From contig NZ_CBDRBL010000024.1 in NCBI RefSeq assembly GCF_965342175.1, positions 1-64,000 on the forward strand: DNA of 64,000 bases, given 5' to 3'. Below are positions 1 to 9,488 of the stretch, in pieces (position 1 is the stretch's first letter; the number at the start of each line of letters is the position of its first letter). The stretch comes from Actinacidiphila sp965342175. Lineage in GTDB: Bacteria > Actinomycetota > Actinomycetes > Streptomycetales > Streptomycetaceae. The notes beneath the pieces were generated by a model. That model was not told the DNA's origin. It saw only the letters and a list, made by a program, of their open reading frames with translations, and did no database searches. A program made the translations under genes and the position numbers.

Positions 1-52
1 CCCCCTTCCGGCCGGGGTCCCACCCTCGGTCATGAGCGAGCGGCGCTGCGCG

Positions 53-226
53 CTAGTTGTGGCCGAACTTCTTCTGCCGCTTGGGCGAGGTGTGCGGTTC
101 GGCACCCGGGGCCGTCATCGCCATCGGCTCGCGTCCGCCCGCGCTCTTCGCGTGCTCTTCGGTGGTCGCGGCGCTGCGGTCGTGCTGCCGGCCGGTACGT
201 TCGCCCCGGTTCTTGTTCTTGCCCAC
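53..226 (-). CDS. small conserved basic protein (57 aa), unknown function
   Basis: This is a 57-residue hydrophilic, basic protein rich in Lys, Arg, Gly and Ser that ends in KRQKKFGHN. The start chosen is a GTG at 226, because a strong Shine-Dalgarno (AAGGAGG) lies four bases upstream; an upstream in-frame ATG at 277 has no such site. Small proteins beginning MGKNKNR and ending in FGHN are common in Streptomyces as hypotheticals (recollection, not searched). There is no signal peptide or membrane segment. It diverges from the NYN gene, so 227-431 must hold both promoters. Function is unknown. Confidence 0.75.
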   Translation of the reverse strand: MGKNKNRGERTGRQHDRSAATTEEHAKSAGGREPMAMTAPGAEPHTSPKRQKKFGHN

Positions 227-431
227 GATTCCTCCTTGGGGGAAATCACGGATGATGGGCCGCACCCAGGCTTGCACGTGAGTACGAAGGTCGCATTTCG
301 GGCAGTTGCCTCAGTGTGGCGCGCCGGTGATCGCGTAACCGGTCACAACGCCCCGGAGTTCGGGCAGACTCGGGGCGACAGCGTCGCCAGGGGGACGGAC
401 GGCAGGACTTTCGGAGAAGAGGGTGAGACCG

Positions 432-1694
432 ATGGACCGCTGCGTCGTCCTCGTGGACGCCGGCTACCTGCTCGGAGCCGCCGCGAGCCTCCTCGCCGGA
501 GAGCCCTCCCGGTCCCGGATCACCGTCGACCACTCCGAGATCGTCACGGGTCTGCGGGAGCGCGCCGAGCAGGAGACCGGGCGGCCGCTGCTGCGGATCT
601 ACTGGTTCGACGGCGCCCCCGACCGCGTCCCCCAACCGGAGCACCGCAGGTTGCGCGTGATGCCCCGGGTGACGGTCCGCCTCGGCGCGCTGACCCGCAC
701 CGACGGGCGCTGGGCGCAGAAGGGCGTCGACGCGGCCATGCACGCCGAGCTGTCGGAGCTGGCCCGCAACCGGGCGTGCTCCGACGTCGTGCTGGTCACC
801 GGCGACGGCGATCTCCTGCCCGGCATGATGACGGCGAAGGAGCACGGCGTCGCCGTCCACCTGTGGGCCGTGCAGGCCGCGGACGGTGACTTCAACCAGT
901 CCGAGGACCTGGTGGCCGAGGCCGACGAGCGGCGCGTGCTGGACCGGGAGTGGATCACCCGGGCCATCCGTGTGCGCGAGCCCGCCGGGGTCTGCGCGCC
1001 CCTCACCCCGCGGCCCGAGATCGCCGCCATCCTCTCCGCGCCGCTGCCCGAGACCGCTCAGGGGGCCGAGCCGCAGCCCGCGGCCGACCAGCCCGCGGAG
1101 CCGGGCGCCGCAGCGCCCCAGGTCGCCACCGCCGACCGCAACGGCAACCGGGCGAAGCCCGGGTCGCCCGCGGCCGCCTCGGGCAAGGCAGTGGTGCCCA
1201 CCCCCAAGGACGTCGCCGGCCTCGTCCACCGCGGGCACTCCGCCGCGCATCCCGCCTCCCAGGCCACCGCCTCCCCGGCCGGTGCCGGCGCGACCCTGCG
1301 CTGGTCCTCCGACCGGGGGCTGGTCGGCGGCGCCGAGGCCGCCGACCCGGGCCTGCCCACTCTGGCCCAGCTCACCAGCCCCGAACAGCGCTGGGCGGAC
1401 CGCGAGGAGGACATCACGGCCGTCAGCGGCGACCCGTACGAGGTCGGCCAGGTCTTCGCCCGCCGCTGGATCGGCCGGCTCACCGACCCGTCCCACCTGC
1501 AGGAGCTCTCCGCCGAGTACCCTCGCGTCCCGCACCGCATCGACGGCGAGCTGCTGCGCTACGCCGCCCGGTTCGGGCTCCTGGCCCACAAGGACGACCA
1601 GATCGACGAGCACGACCGTTACGCCATCCGGGCGGGCTTCTGGCGCGAGATCGACGCCCGCGCGGCCCCCGCGGGAGCTCCGGCGGGGGAGTGA
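432..1694 (+). CDS. NYN (PIN-like) domain protein
   Basis: This is a predicted RNA-directed nuclease-like protein of 420 residues. Residues 1-155 form a NYN domain: MDRCVVLVDAGYLLG holds the first conserved Asp, and VVLVTGDGDLLPGM holds the second acidic cluster, as expected for PIN-like metal-dependent ribonucleases. A low-complexity Ala/Pro linker (about 190-290) precedes a C-terminal alpha-helical region that begins near PTLAQLTSPEQRWADREEDI and resembles the C-terminal part of other Streptomyces NYN proteins. I use ATG at 432; a GTG three codons upstream is also possible. The substrate is unknown. The call rests on the Asp-containing N-terminal motifs. Confidence 0.85.
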   Translation: MDRCVVLVDAGYLLGAAASLLAGEPSRSRITVDHSEIVTGLRERAEQETGRPLLRIYWFDGAPDRVPQPEHRRLRVMPRVTVRLGALTRTDGRWAQKGVDAAMHAELSELARNRACSDVVLVTGDGDLLPGMMTAKEHGVAVHLWAVQAADGDFNQSEDLVAEADERRVLDREWITRAIRVREPAGVCAPLTPRPEIAAILSAPLPETAQGAEPQPAADQPAEPGAAAPQVATADRNGNRAKPGSPAAASGKAVVPTPKDVAGLVHRGHSAAHPASQATASPAGAGATLRWSSDRGLVGGAEAADPGLPTLAQLTSPEQRWADREEDITAVSGDPYEVGQVFARRWIGRLTDPSHLQELSAEYPRVPHRIDGELLRYAARFGLLAHKDDQIDEHDRYAIRAGFWREIDARAAPAGAPAGE

Positions 1695-1753
1695 GCGCGC
1701 CGGACCCACCCTGCGGCGCCTTCCGGCCTGGACGCAGCGTAGGCTCGATCCTC

Positions 1754-2760
<1,007 letters not shown>

Positions 2761-2764
<4 letters not shown>

Positions 2765-2895
2765 ACGGCGGCAACGGCAGCGGCGACAGCCGGAATGGCG
2801 TCAACCCCGGCGGCATGACCATGACCTCGGACGTGGACCGGAACGTGAACCTGGACATGGCGCGCGGCACCGCGCAGCAGGGCGGTACGCAGTGA
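2761..2895 (+). CDS. possible 44-aa coupling ORF between ABC subunits
   Basis: A short GTG-started frame overlaps the ATPase stop by four bases and ends by overlapping the permease GTG by four bases. Its product is Gly/Asn-rich with no domain, and may never accumulate. It could be a translational-coupling bridge, or the ATPase and permease may simply be separated by this spacer with the permease translated independently. Only the double GTGA arrangement supports it as a gene. Confidence 0.3.
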
Positions 2896-3722
2896 CCATC
2901 ATCTCCACGGGAGCCGCCACCCCGACGGCGGCTCCGGCGGCGCCCGTCACCCCCCTCGGCGCGGAGGCCGCGACGCTCGCCCCGCGCGCCCGGCTGCTGC
3001 CGGCGATGGCCGCGGTGTACCGGGCGCAGCTGTCCCGGGCGCGCATCGCCCGGATCCCGCTGCTGTTCGTGGCGACCTTCCAGTCGGTCGGCATCATGAT
3101 CATGATGCGGGGTGTCGTCGACGGCGGTCCGGCCGCGCGCGCGGTGGTCGCCGGGTCGAGCGTGCTGGTCGTCGCCTTCGTGGCGCTCAACCTGCTGGCC
3201 CAGTACTTCGGGCAGCTGCGCGCCTCCGGCGGGCTCGACCACTACGCGACCCTTCCGGTGCCGCCGGCCGCGGTGGTGCTGGGTGTGGCGGGCGCGTACG
3301 CCTCCTTCACCGTGCCCGGGACGCTCGTGACGGCGGGCATCGGCTGTGCGCTGTTCCAGCTGCCCGTGGCGAACCTGTGGGTGCTCGCCGCGGTGATCCC
3401 GCTGGCGGGGGCCGCGCTCTCCGGGCTGGGGGCGGCGCTCGGACTGCTCGCGCCGCGCCAGGAGCTGGCCACCCTGGCCGGGCAGCTCGGCATGTCGGCC
3501 GCGCTGCTGCTGGGGGTGCTGCCGGCCGGCAACCTCCCCGAGCCCATCCGCTACGTACGGGATCTGCTGCCCTCCACCTACGGCGTGGAGGCCCTCATCC
3601 GCAGCTTCGACGCCCGCCCCCACTGGCTGGGCGTGGTGGCCGACCTGTCGGTGTGCGCGGCCGTCGGCCTGGTGTCACTGGCAGTGGCCACCTGGGCCTA
3701 CCGCCGCGCGGCCTGCCGGTGA
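2892..3722 (+). CDS. ABC-2 type transporter permease
   Basis: This is the membrane subunit (276 residues) partnering the upstream ATPase. After a 40-residue Ala/Pro/Thr-rich cytoplasmic head there are about six hydrophobic segments: near LLFVATFQSVGIMIMMRG, VLVVAFVALNLLAQYF, a paired region around AYASFTVPGTLVTAGIG, WVLAAVIPLAGAALSGLG, LGMSAALLLGVLPAG and the C-terminal LSVCAAVGLVSLAVATWAY. The loop LPSTYGVEALIRSF before the last helix is typical of ABC-2 exporters. The start GTG at 2892 is fixed by its overlap with the preceding frame. The exporter may move a drug, lipid or polysaccharide precursor; nothing nearby says which. Confidence 0.88.
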   Translation: MTIISTGAATPTAAPAAPVTPLGAEAATLAPRARLLPAMAAVYRAQLSRARIARIPLLFVATFQSVGIMIMMRGVVDGGPAARAVVAGSSVLVVAFVALNLLAQYFGQLRASGGLDHYATLPVPPAAVVLGVAGAYASFTVPGTLVTAGIGCALFQLPVANLWVLAAVIPLAGAALSGLGAALGLLAPRQELATLAGQLGMSAALLLGVLPAGNLPEPIRYVRDLLPSTYGVEALIRSFDARPHWLGVVADLSVCAAVGLVSLAVATWAYRRAACR

Positions 3723-3789
3723 CCTTCGGGCATGGGGCTGCCGAGGTGCCGGTGACGCGTGTCGTGGACGGACCTGGCACGATGGCAGG

Positions 3790-4395
3790 GTGACCGCGCT
3801 TTCGACCTCGCATGAGCCATGGCCGCCCGCGCCGCTGCCGCCGTCCTCGGAGCAGGAGGGCCGCATGGACCCCGTCCGGGAGCTCAAGAGCGGCGCGTTG
3901 ACGGCGGTGCTCGTGGCCGTGACGGGCGTGCTCCTCGGCCTGCTGTGGCTGTGGCTCGCGCCGCGGATCCCGCTGGTCTCCGACGGCAAGGCGGTCTACC
4001 TCAAGGACACCGAAGGGGAGCAGGCGATCGGCGCCGACGGCACCTTCGTCCTCCTCGGACTCTGCATCGGGGTGCTCACCGGCGCGCTCGTCTACTGGCG
4101 GAACCGGCGCGGCGGCGTCGGAGTCGTCCTCGGCATGGCCGTGGGCGGCGTACTGGGCTCCCTGCTGGCCTGGCGGCTGGGCAGCTGGCTCGGCCCCACG
4201 AGCGACCTGATCGCGCACGCCAGGGCGGTCGGCGCGAAGAAGGTGTTCGACGGTCCGCTCGAGCTCCAGGCCAAGGGCGCGCTTCTGGCGTGGCCCATCG
4301 GGGCCGTCCTCACGCACCTGGCGCTCACCACGGCCTTCACATCGCGCGACGAGCAACCCCCCGCCGCGCAGCCGCCGCCTCCCGCGGGCGGCTGA
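3790..4395 (+). CDS. DUF2567-type membrane protein
   Basis: This 201-residue membrane protein has about four predicted helices: around 33-54 (ALTAVLVAVTGVLLGLLWLW), 85-103, 111-132 and 158-180. The loop after helix 1 carries KAVYLKDTEGEQAIGADGTF, which is what I recall of the actinobacterial DUF2567 family. The tail is Pro-rich and cytoplasmic. GTG at 3790 is the longest start; an internal ATG at 3865 (MDPVRELK) is a credible alternative just before helix 1. It follows the ABC permease by 67 bases on the same strand. Function is unknown. Confidence 0.75.
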   Translation: MTALSTSHEPWPPAPLPPSSEQEGRMDPVRELKSGALTAVLVAVTGVLLGLLWLWLAPRIPLVSDGKAVYLKDTEGEQAIGADGTFVLLGLCIGVLTGALVYWRNRRGGVGVVLGMAVGGVLGSLLAWRLGSWLGPTSDLIAHARAVGAKKVFDGPLELQAKGALLAWPIGAVLTHLALTTAFTSRDEQPPAAQPPPPAGG

Positions 4396-4758
4396 CCGGC
4401 CGGACGCCGGAGCCCGCGAGGTCGTGCCGGGGCGCCTGCCGGGCCCTTGGCCGTGGACACAGCGCCGTCGGCCGACGCAGTGCGCGGGGTCGAGCACACT
4501 GTTCAGCCGCCCACGACGACACCCTCGCCCTTGGGATTCACGGGGTTCACCGCACGAAGAGGACGCGGTGAGAGTCTTTGTCGAGGTAGAAGGCGGCGGT
4601 GTAGAGGTCACGCGTGATGGATTTGTCCAGGCGGGTGCTGCTGAGCCATCGCGAGACCGGCGAAACCCCGGCAGCTTCGGCAACGGGGCCAGGAATGCCC
4701 TTGGGCCTGCGCAGCTCGAAGTGCCACCCAGGATGTTTCAGGAGCGCGGCGCCCGGGG
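4396..4758. other. intergenic 363 bp with a possible coding remnant
   Basis: This space lies between the DUF2567 gene and the 3' end of ybaK. The minus strand from about 4761 down to a stop at 4547 is open and reads like real protein (KHPGWHFELRRPKG ... SITRDLYTAAFYLDKD), but it has no usable start and overlaps the ybaK stop. I treat it as a likely gene remnant rather than a gene. The rest shows no feature I can support. Confidence 0.4.
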
Positions 4759-5259
4759 TCAGGCACGTGCGATCGGCGCGACGACCGCGTCCGTGAGCCG
4801 CACCAGGTCCTGGGGCGCCAGCTCGACCTCCAGGCCGCGCTTGCCGGCCGAGACGAAGACCGTCGTGTGCTCCAGCGCGGAGGCGTCCACCACGGTGCGC
4901 AGCCGCTTGCGCTGGCCCAGCGGGGAGATGCCGCCCCTGACATAGCCCGTGGTCCGCTCGGCGGCGGCCGGGTCCGCCATGCCGGCCCGCTTGCCCCCGG
5001 CCGCGGAGGCGAGCGCCTTCAGGTCCAGGGAGCCCGCGACGGGGACGACGGCGACCGTGAGCGCCCCGTCCACGTCCGCGACGAGGGTCTTGAACACCCG
5101 GTCGGGGGAGGTGCCCAGCGCCTGCGCGGCCTCCTGGCCGTAGCCGAGCTCCGAGGCGGGGTCGTGGGCGTACGCGTGCACAGTGAAGGCGGCGTTCGCC
5201 TTCTCCAAGGCGACGGTGGCGGGCGTGCCGCCGGAGGACGACTGCTTCTTCTTGGCCAT
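4759..5259 (-). CDS. ybaK: Cys-tRNA(Pro) deacylase, YbaK family
   Basis: This is a trans-editing enzyme expected to hydrolyse Cys-tRNA(Pro) or related mischarged tRNA. At 166 residues it has the normal family length and spans one YbaK/ProXp domain. Visible family features are FKTLVADVDG (with the conserved catalytic-site Lys), the VVPVAGSLDLKALA core strand and helix, and the GYVRGGISPLGQ loop. A Lys/Ser-rich head (MAKKKQSSSGG) precedes the domain, as in other actinomycetes. It begins with ATG and lies 17 bases downstream of the LON-domain gene, so the two probably form a small operon. Confidence 0.93.
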   Translation of the reverse strand: MAKKKQSSSGGTPATVALEKANAAFTVHAYAHDPASELGYGQEAAQALGTSPDRVFKTLVADVDGALTVAVVPVAGSLDLKALASAAGGKRAGMADPAAAERTTGYVRGGISPLGQRKRLRTVVDASALEHTTVFVSAGKRGLEVELAPQDLVRLTDAVVAPIARA

Positions 5260-5276
5260 GGCGCTCAGAGAATACG

Positions 5277-5984
5277 TCAGTTGGGGCTCGGGACCTGCCG
5301 GGTCAGGTCCACTGCGGGCAGAACGCGCAGCTTGTCGATGACGGCGGCCTCGTGACGCAGCAGCCGCAACTCCTGCTCCAGCCGCGCCGCGGTGTCCGGC
5401 GCCTCCAGCAGCGCCTGCTTCGCCGGGGTCCCGACGACGGTCGCGGCCGCCACCAGGTACGACAGCACGGTCGGGTCGTCCGGCAGTTCCTGGTGCCCGG
5501 CCAGACTCCGCTCGCGTGCCCCGGCCAGCCGCTTGCGGTAGATCCGGAAGGCGCGCGCCACGTCGGACGCCAGCGCCCCCGAACCGATGCCCGGTTCCTC
5601 CGCGACCTCCTCCACCTCACCGACGAGGTACGGCCCCGAGGCGTCCACCGACAGCAGCCTGAAGCGCGTGGTGCCGGTGGCCACGACGTCGAAGCCGCCG
5701 TCACCGCGTTCCCCGATGGTCGTCGCGTCCGCGACGCAGCCGACGGGATACAGCGCCTCGGACAGATCCGCCGCGTATCCGGCCGCCGCGTCCTTCGCCC
5801 CGGCGGGGGCGACCTCGTGGCCGTCCTTGATCGCCACCACGCCGAACCGGCGCGGAGTGTCCTCCGGCACGGCCAGCAATTCGCGGAAGAGGGCGCGGTA
5901 GCGCTCCTCGAAGACGTTCAGCGGCAGCACGAGCCCCGGGAAGAGGACGGAGCCGAGCGGGAAGAGCGGAAGGCGAGCGGTCAC
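5277..5984 (-). CDS. LON peptidase substrate-binding domain protein
   Basis: This 235-residue protein consists of the N-terminal domain of Lon protease without its ATPase and protease parts. The opening residues TARLPLFPLGSVLFPG and the following LPLNVFEERYRALFREL are typical of this family. A helical region (residues about 150-225) follows the beta-rich part. The start is GTG at 5984, directly before the LPLFPLG signature; the open frame continues upstream, but that extension is low-complexity. Such proteins are thought to bind unfolded or client proteins, but their exact role is unknown. It is followed by ybaK on the same strand. Confidence 0.88.
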   Translation of the reverse strand: MTARLPLFPLGSVLFPGLVLPLNVFEERYRALFRELLAVPEDTPRRFGVVAIKDGHEVAPAGAKDAAAGYAADLSEALYPVGCVADATTIGERGDGGFDVVATGTTRFRLLSVDASGPYLVGEVEEVAEEPGIGSGALASDVARAFRIYRKRLAGARERSLAGHQELPDDPTVLSYLVAAATVVGTPAKQALLEAPDTAARLEQELRLLRHEAAVIDKLRVLPAVDLTRQVPSPN

Positions 5985-6463
5985 GGGCAGCAAGCCTAGG
6001 GCCTGCGGCGCCCGCCCCTTGCCGTCTCGTCCCGTGCCGCCCGTTTTCGCCTCCTGGCGGGGCGGGGCGCACCGGGCGGCGCTCGCCCGCCGCCGCGGGT
6101 CGGCGGCTCGGCGTCGGGATGCGGCCGGCCGTACGGGGCGGCCGCGGGCGTACGACGCTGGGGCGGCCTCCGAGCACGGGCACTGCGCGGCCGCCCGCCC
6201 GGGTGAGCTCCGGGGTGCTGTCGGGCGGCCGGTGGCCTCGTCCGGCGTTCGCACCTCGCCGGGGCGGTCGGCCCTTCGCGTCCGCGCGTCCCGGCGGCAG
6301 CTGCAGGGCAGAGGAGGCGGGGGCGTGTCGTCGGCGGTGAGGAATCCAGCCGAGTACGGTGCGGGCCGCGGCGGTCTCTCTGGCCTGCCGGCGGCATGCC
6401 TGCCGGGGTGCCGGTCGCGGCCCGCGCACCCGGCCCCCAGCGCGCTCGGTGGGCGCGCGGGTG
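5985..6463. other. intergenic 479 bp, no supported gene
   Basis: Several frames are open here on both strands, but their products are Arg/Pro/Ala low-complexity with no motif and no ribosome binding site. The stretch separates two minus-strand genes and would contain the promoter of the LON-domain gene. I see nothing else. Confidence 0.6.
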
Positions 6464-8035
6464 TCAGCCGCGGCGAAGGAGGCGGGACGCGCCGGCGGCG
6501 ACGGTGGTGGCGAGGATCCATCCGAGCATGGTGAGGGCCGCGGCGGCCCACTGAGCGCTGCCGTCGAGGCGCCAGGCGTTGTCCTGTCCGAGGTTGATGA
6601 CCGGCAGGAGCAGGTCGAGGGCGAACAGCGGGGCGCTCCAGTGGGGGAAGGCGCCGCCGTCGACGGGCTGGGGCTCGCCGTGGGCGGAGAAGAAGACCGC
6701 GCCGAGCGCCCACAGCAGGGCCATCCATATGGCGGCCCGGCCCGCGCGGTAGCCGTAGCCGACGGTCACGTCCTGCAGGTATCCCCACAGCTTGCCGGCG
6801 AGCGGCAGGGTCTCCCGGCGGCGGCGGTGCTTGGCCAGCAGCACCTCGCGGGCGTCGGCGTCCTCACCGCTCGCGCGCAGGGCGGCCGCCAGGTGCTCGT
6901 AGGGCTCGGGGCTGTACTCCGGCGTGGCGGCGGCCAGCCAGTCGATCCGGGCGCGCAGGGGGAAGGCGCCCTCTGGGCTGAGGGAGCCGTAGGCGAAGCC
7001 GACCAGGTCGAGGCCGCCGGCCTCGGGCCAGCAGGTGCGGTTGTCGGTGAGGTTGCCCACGCGCGCGCCGGCCAGCGAGATCGTCCCGGTCGGCGGCTGC
7101 TCGAGGGTCAGCCGCAGTTCGGGGGTCTGGACCCGGCGCAGCGACAGCTGCTGCCCGGCGGAGAGCCGGAACCGCGCCTGGTGGATGATCACCGCGTTGC
7201 CGAACCGCCCGTCGTCCAGCCGCACCCCGCCGTCCGCGCTGAAACGCCGGGTGCGCACGCCCAGCGGCGGCGTGCCGCCGCCGGAGCCGCCCGTGCCGAC
7301 GTAGCCCGCGCTGAGGTAGAGCGTGTGCTCCACGGTGACCCGGGCCGCGTTGAGCGCGTAGCGCCCGTACGGGTTCTGCAGCCGGCTGCCGCGCAGGCTG
7401 AGGCGACCGCCGATGCGGGCACTGCGCAGACTGATCTCGCCGGTCGCCTCGATCAGCTCGGCCTCGACGTCCTGGGCGACGACGAGCCCGTCGGCCGCCA
7501 GCGCCCGGCCGTGCCGGTCCTTGCGCAGGGTGATCTGGTTGAGCAGCAGGTCCGTGCCGATGTGGGCGTCGGTGAGCCGGATCCCGCCCTCGATCGTGCA
7601 CTGCGGCAGGTGCAGGTCGCCCGAGGTGTGCAGCCGGGCCGCCTCCAGCCGCGGTATCGCGCAGCGCACCAGGCGCAGCGTCGTGAAGGTGCACTCCGCC
7701 AGCAGCACCTGCTGCTCGAAGCGGCAGTCGTGCAGCTCCACATACGGGACCACGGTGCCGCCCGACACATTGAGCTGCCCGCTGATCTGGGCCCCGGACA
7801 GCTTCACGCACGACACGCGTCCCGAGGCGGCCTGCGGCCCGTCGAGCAGCAGCTTGGCGATCACCTCGGCCCGCACTGTGCGGTCCGGGCCCCAGAAGCG
7901 GTCGGCGGCGGGGTCGTCGCGCTCCGGGATGCCGGTGCGCAGGTCGTACAGCTCCCCCCGGCGGAACGCGTCCCACAGGCCCTGCTCCACAGCGGTCCAG
8001 TCGTGCGGCGGCGCGACATCCGACGGCTCGGTCAC
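6464..8035 (-). CDS. membrane protein with pentapeptide/beta-helix-like repeats
   Basis: The protein has 523 residues. The first about 330 residues contain repeated short strands of the form SGAQISGQLNVSG, LHTSGDLHLPQC and DAHIGTDLLLNQ, which read like degenerate pentapeptide repeats building a right-handed beta-helix. The C-terminal part has three hydrophobic stretches (IWMALLWALGAVFFSA, LFALDLLLPVINLG, AALTMLGWILATTVAAG), so the helix domain is tethered to the membrane. The start is GTG at 8035 with a good GGAGG site. Streptomyces homologues are often labelled membrane-associated oxidoreductase, but I see no cofactor-binding motif to support that name. It diverges from hisD. Confidence 0.75.
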   Translation of the reverse strand: MTEPSDVAPPHDWTAVEQGLWDAFRRGELYDLRTGIPERDDPAADRFWGPDRTVRAEVIAKLLLDGPQAASGRVSCVKLSGAQISGQLNVSGGTVVPYVELHDCRFEQQVLLAECTFTTLRLVRCAIPRLEAARLHTSGDLHLPQCTIEGGIRLTDAHIGTDLLLNQITLRKDRHGRALAADGLVVAQDVEAELIEATGEISLRSARIGGRLSLRGSRLQNPYGRYALNAARVTVEHTLYLSAGYVGTGGSGGGTPPLGVRTRRFSADGGVRLDDGRFGNAVIIHQARFRLSAGQQLSLRRVQTPELRLTLEQPPTGTISLAGARVGNLTDNRTCWPEAGGLDLVGFAYGSLSPEGAFPLRARIDWLAAATPEYSPEPYEHLAAALRASGEDADAREVLLAKHRRRRETLPLAGKLWGYLQDVTVGYGYRAGRAAIWMALLWALGAVFFSAHGEPQPVDGGAFPHWSAPLFALDLLLPVINLGQDNAWRLDGSAQWAAAALTMLGWILATTVAAGASRLLRRG

Positions 8036-8128
8036 CGGTTCCCCTCCCGTGGCTCTCCGCGACGACGGCAACGCTAGCGGGGGAGATCACCGTGCGGGGC
8101 CGGTACGCGTATCACGGACTGATACTCG

Positions 8129-8168
8129 GCGAAGCCCCCAGGGGCGGTTCTCTACACTTGAGAGAGTG
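8129..8168 (+). promoter_or_regulatory. candidate leaderless promoter of hisD
   Basis: A TACACT hexamer (8153-8158) matching the TANNNT -10 consensus ends seven bases before the hisD GTG at 8166. Transcription would then start at or next to the first base of the start codon. No Shine-Dalgarno precedes that GTG, which agrees with a leaderless mRNA. A -35 element is not convincing. Confidence 0.5.
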
Positions 8169-9488
8169 ATCTCCCGTATCGATCTGCGCGGCGACGCCTT
8201 CCCGGCGGACGGTGTCGACCGCGACCTGCTGCCCCGTGCCGAGCTCGATGTCGAGGCCGCGCTGGAGAAGGTGCGCCCGATCTGCGAGGACGTGAGGCAT
8301 CGCGGCACCGCGGCACTGATCGAGTACGCGGAGAGGTTCGACGGCGTCGCCATCGACCGGGTACGCGTCCCGGCCGAGGCGCTGACCCGGGCACTGGAGG
8401 AGCTGGACCCCAAGGTGCGGACCGCGCTGGAGGAGTCCGTCCGCCGCGCCCGGCTCGTCCACGGCGAGCAGCGCCGCACCGACCACACCACGCAGGTCGT
8501 GCCCGGCGGCACGGTCACCGAGCGGTGGGTGCCGGTGGAGCGGGTGGGCCTGTACGTGCCCGGCGGCCGCTCGGTCTACCCGTCCTCCGTTGTGATGAAT
8601 GTCGTGCCCGCGCAGGAGGCCCAGGTCGGCTCGATGGCCGTCGCCTCGCCCCCGCAGAAGGAGTTCGGCGGGCTCCCGCACCCGACGATCCTCGCCGCGT
8701 GCGCCCTGCTCGGCGTCGACGAGGTGTACGCCGCGGGCGGCGCCCAGGCCGTCGCCATGTTCGCGTACGGCACCGAGGAGTGCCGTCCGGTGAACATGGT
8801 CACCGGCCCCGGCAACATCTGGGTCGCCGCCGCCAAGCGCCTGCTCAAGGGCAGGATCGGCATCGACGCGGAGGCGGGCCCGACCGAGATCGCCGTCCTC
8901 GCCGACGCCACGGCCGACCCGGTGCACGTGGCCGCCGACCTGATCAGCCAGGCCGAGCACGACCCGCTGGCCGCCGCCGTCCTGGTCACCGACTCCGTGG
9001 ACCTCGCCGAGGCGGTGGAGAAGGAGCTGGAGCGGCAGGTCGCCGCCACCCGGCACGTGGCGGACCGGATCGCGCCCGCGCTGTCCGGCCGGCAGTCCGG
9101 GATCGTCCTGGTCGACGGGATCGAGCAGGGCCTGCAGGTGGTGAACGCGTACGCGGCCGAGCACCTGGAGATCCAGACCGAGGACGCCGCCGCCGTCGCC
9201 GCCCGGGTGCGCAACGCGGGGGCGGTCTTCGTCGGCGCCTACGCCCCGGTCTCGCTGGGCGACTACGCCGCGGGCTCCAACCACGTCCTGCCCACCGGCG
9301 GTTGCGCCTGCCACTCCTCGGGCCTGTCGGTGCAGTCCTTCCTGCGCGGCATCCACGTCGTGGACTACACGCGAGAGGCGCTCGCGGAGATCGCCCCGCA
9401 CGTGGTGACCCTGGCCGACGCCGAGGACCTGCCCGCGCACGGCGCCGCGGTCCGCGCCCGATTCGATTGGACGGTTCCGGGTTCGTGA
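8166..9488 (+). CDS. hisD: histidinol dehydrogenase
   Basis: This enzyme catalyses the last two steps of histidine synthesis (L-histidinol to L-histidine, two NAD+, Zn-dependent). It has 440 residues, the normal length. Recognisable family blocks are RVGLYVPGGRSVYPSSV, GGAQAVAMFAYGTE, NMVTGPGNIWVAAAKRLL, GIDAEAGPTEIAVLAD, DLISQAEHDPLAAAVL and the C-terminal GSNHVLPTGGCACHSSGLSV, with the conserved substrate and zinc ligands around SQAEH and HVLPT. The start GTG at 8166 probably begins a leaderless mRNA. It is the first gene of the his operon; its stop overlaps the hisC GTG. Confidence 0.97.
   Translation: MISRIDLRGDAFPADGVDRDLLPRAELDVEAALEKVRPICEDVRHRGTAALIEYAERFDGVAIDRVRVPAEALTRALEELDPKVRTALEESVRRARLVHGEQRRTDHTTQVVPGGTVTERWVPVERVGLYVPGGRSVYPSSVVMNVVPAQEAQVGSMAVASPPQKEFGGLPHPTILAACALLGVDEVYAAGGAQAVAMFAYGTEECRPVNMVTGPGNIWVAAAKRLLKGRIGIDAEAGPTEIAVLADATADPVHVAADLISQAEHDPLAAAVLVTDSVDLAEAVEKELERQVAATRHVADRIAPALSGRQSGIVLVDGIEQGLQVVNAYAAEHLEIQTEDAAAVAARVRNAGAVFVGAYAPVSLGDYAAGSNHVLPTGGCACHSSGLSVQSFLRGIHVVDYTREALAEIAPHVVTLADAEDLPAHGAAVRARFDWTVPGS

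Noticed and set aside
5985..6463. Long open frames upstream of the LON-domain gene
   Set aside because: Products are Arg/Pro/Ala low-complexity without ribosome sites; the LON domain signature starts exactly at GTG 5984.
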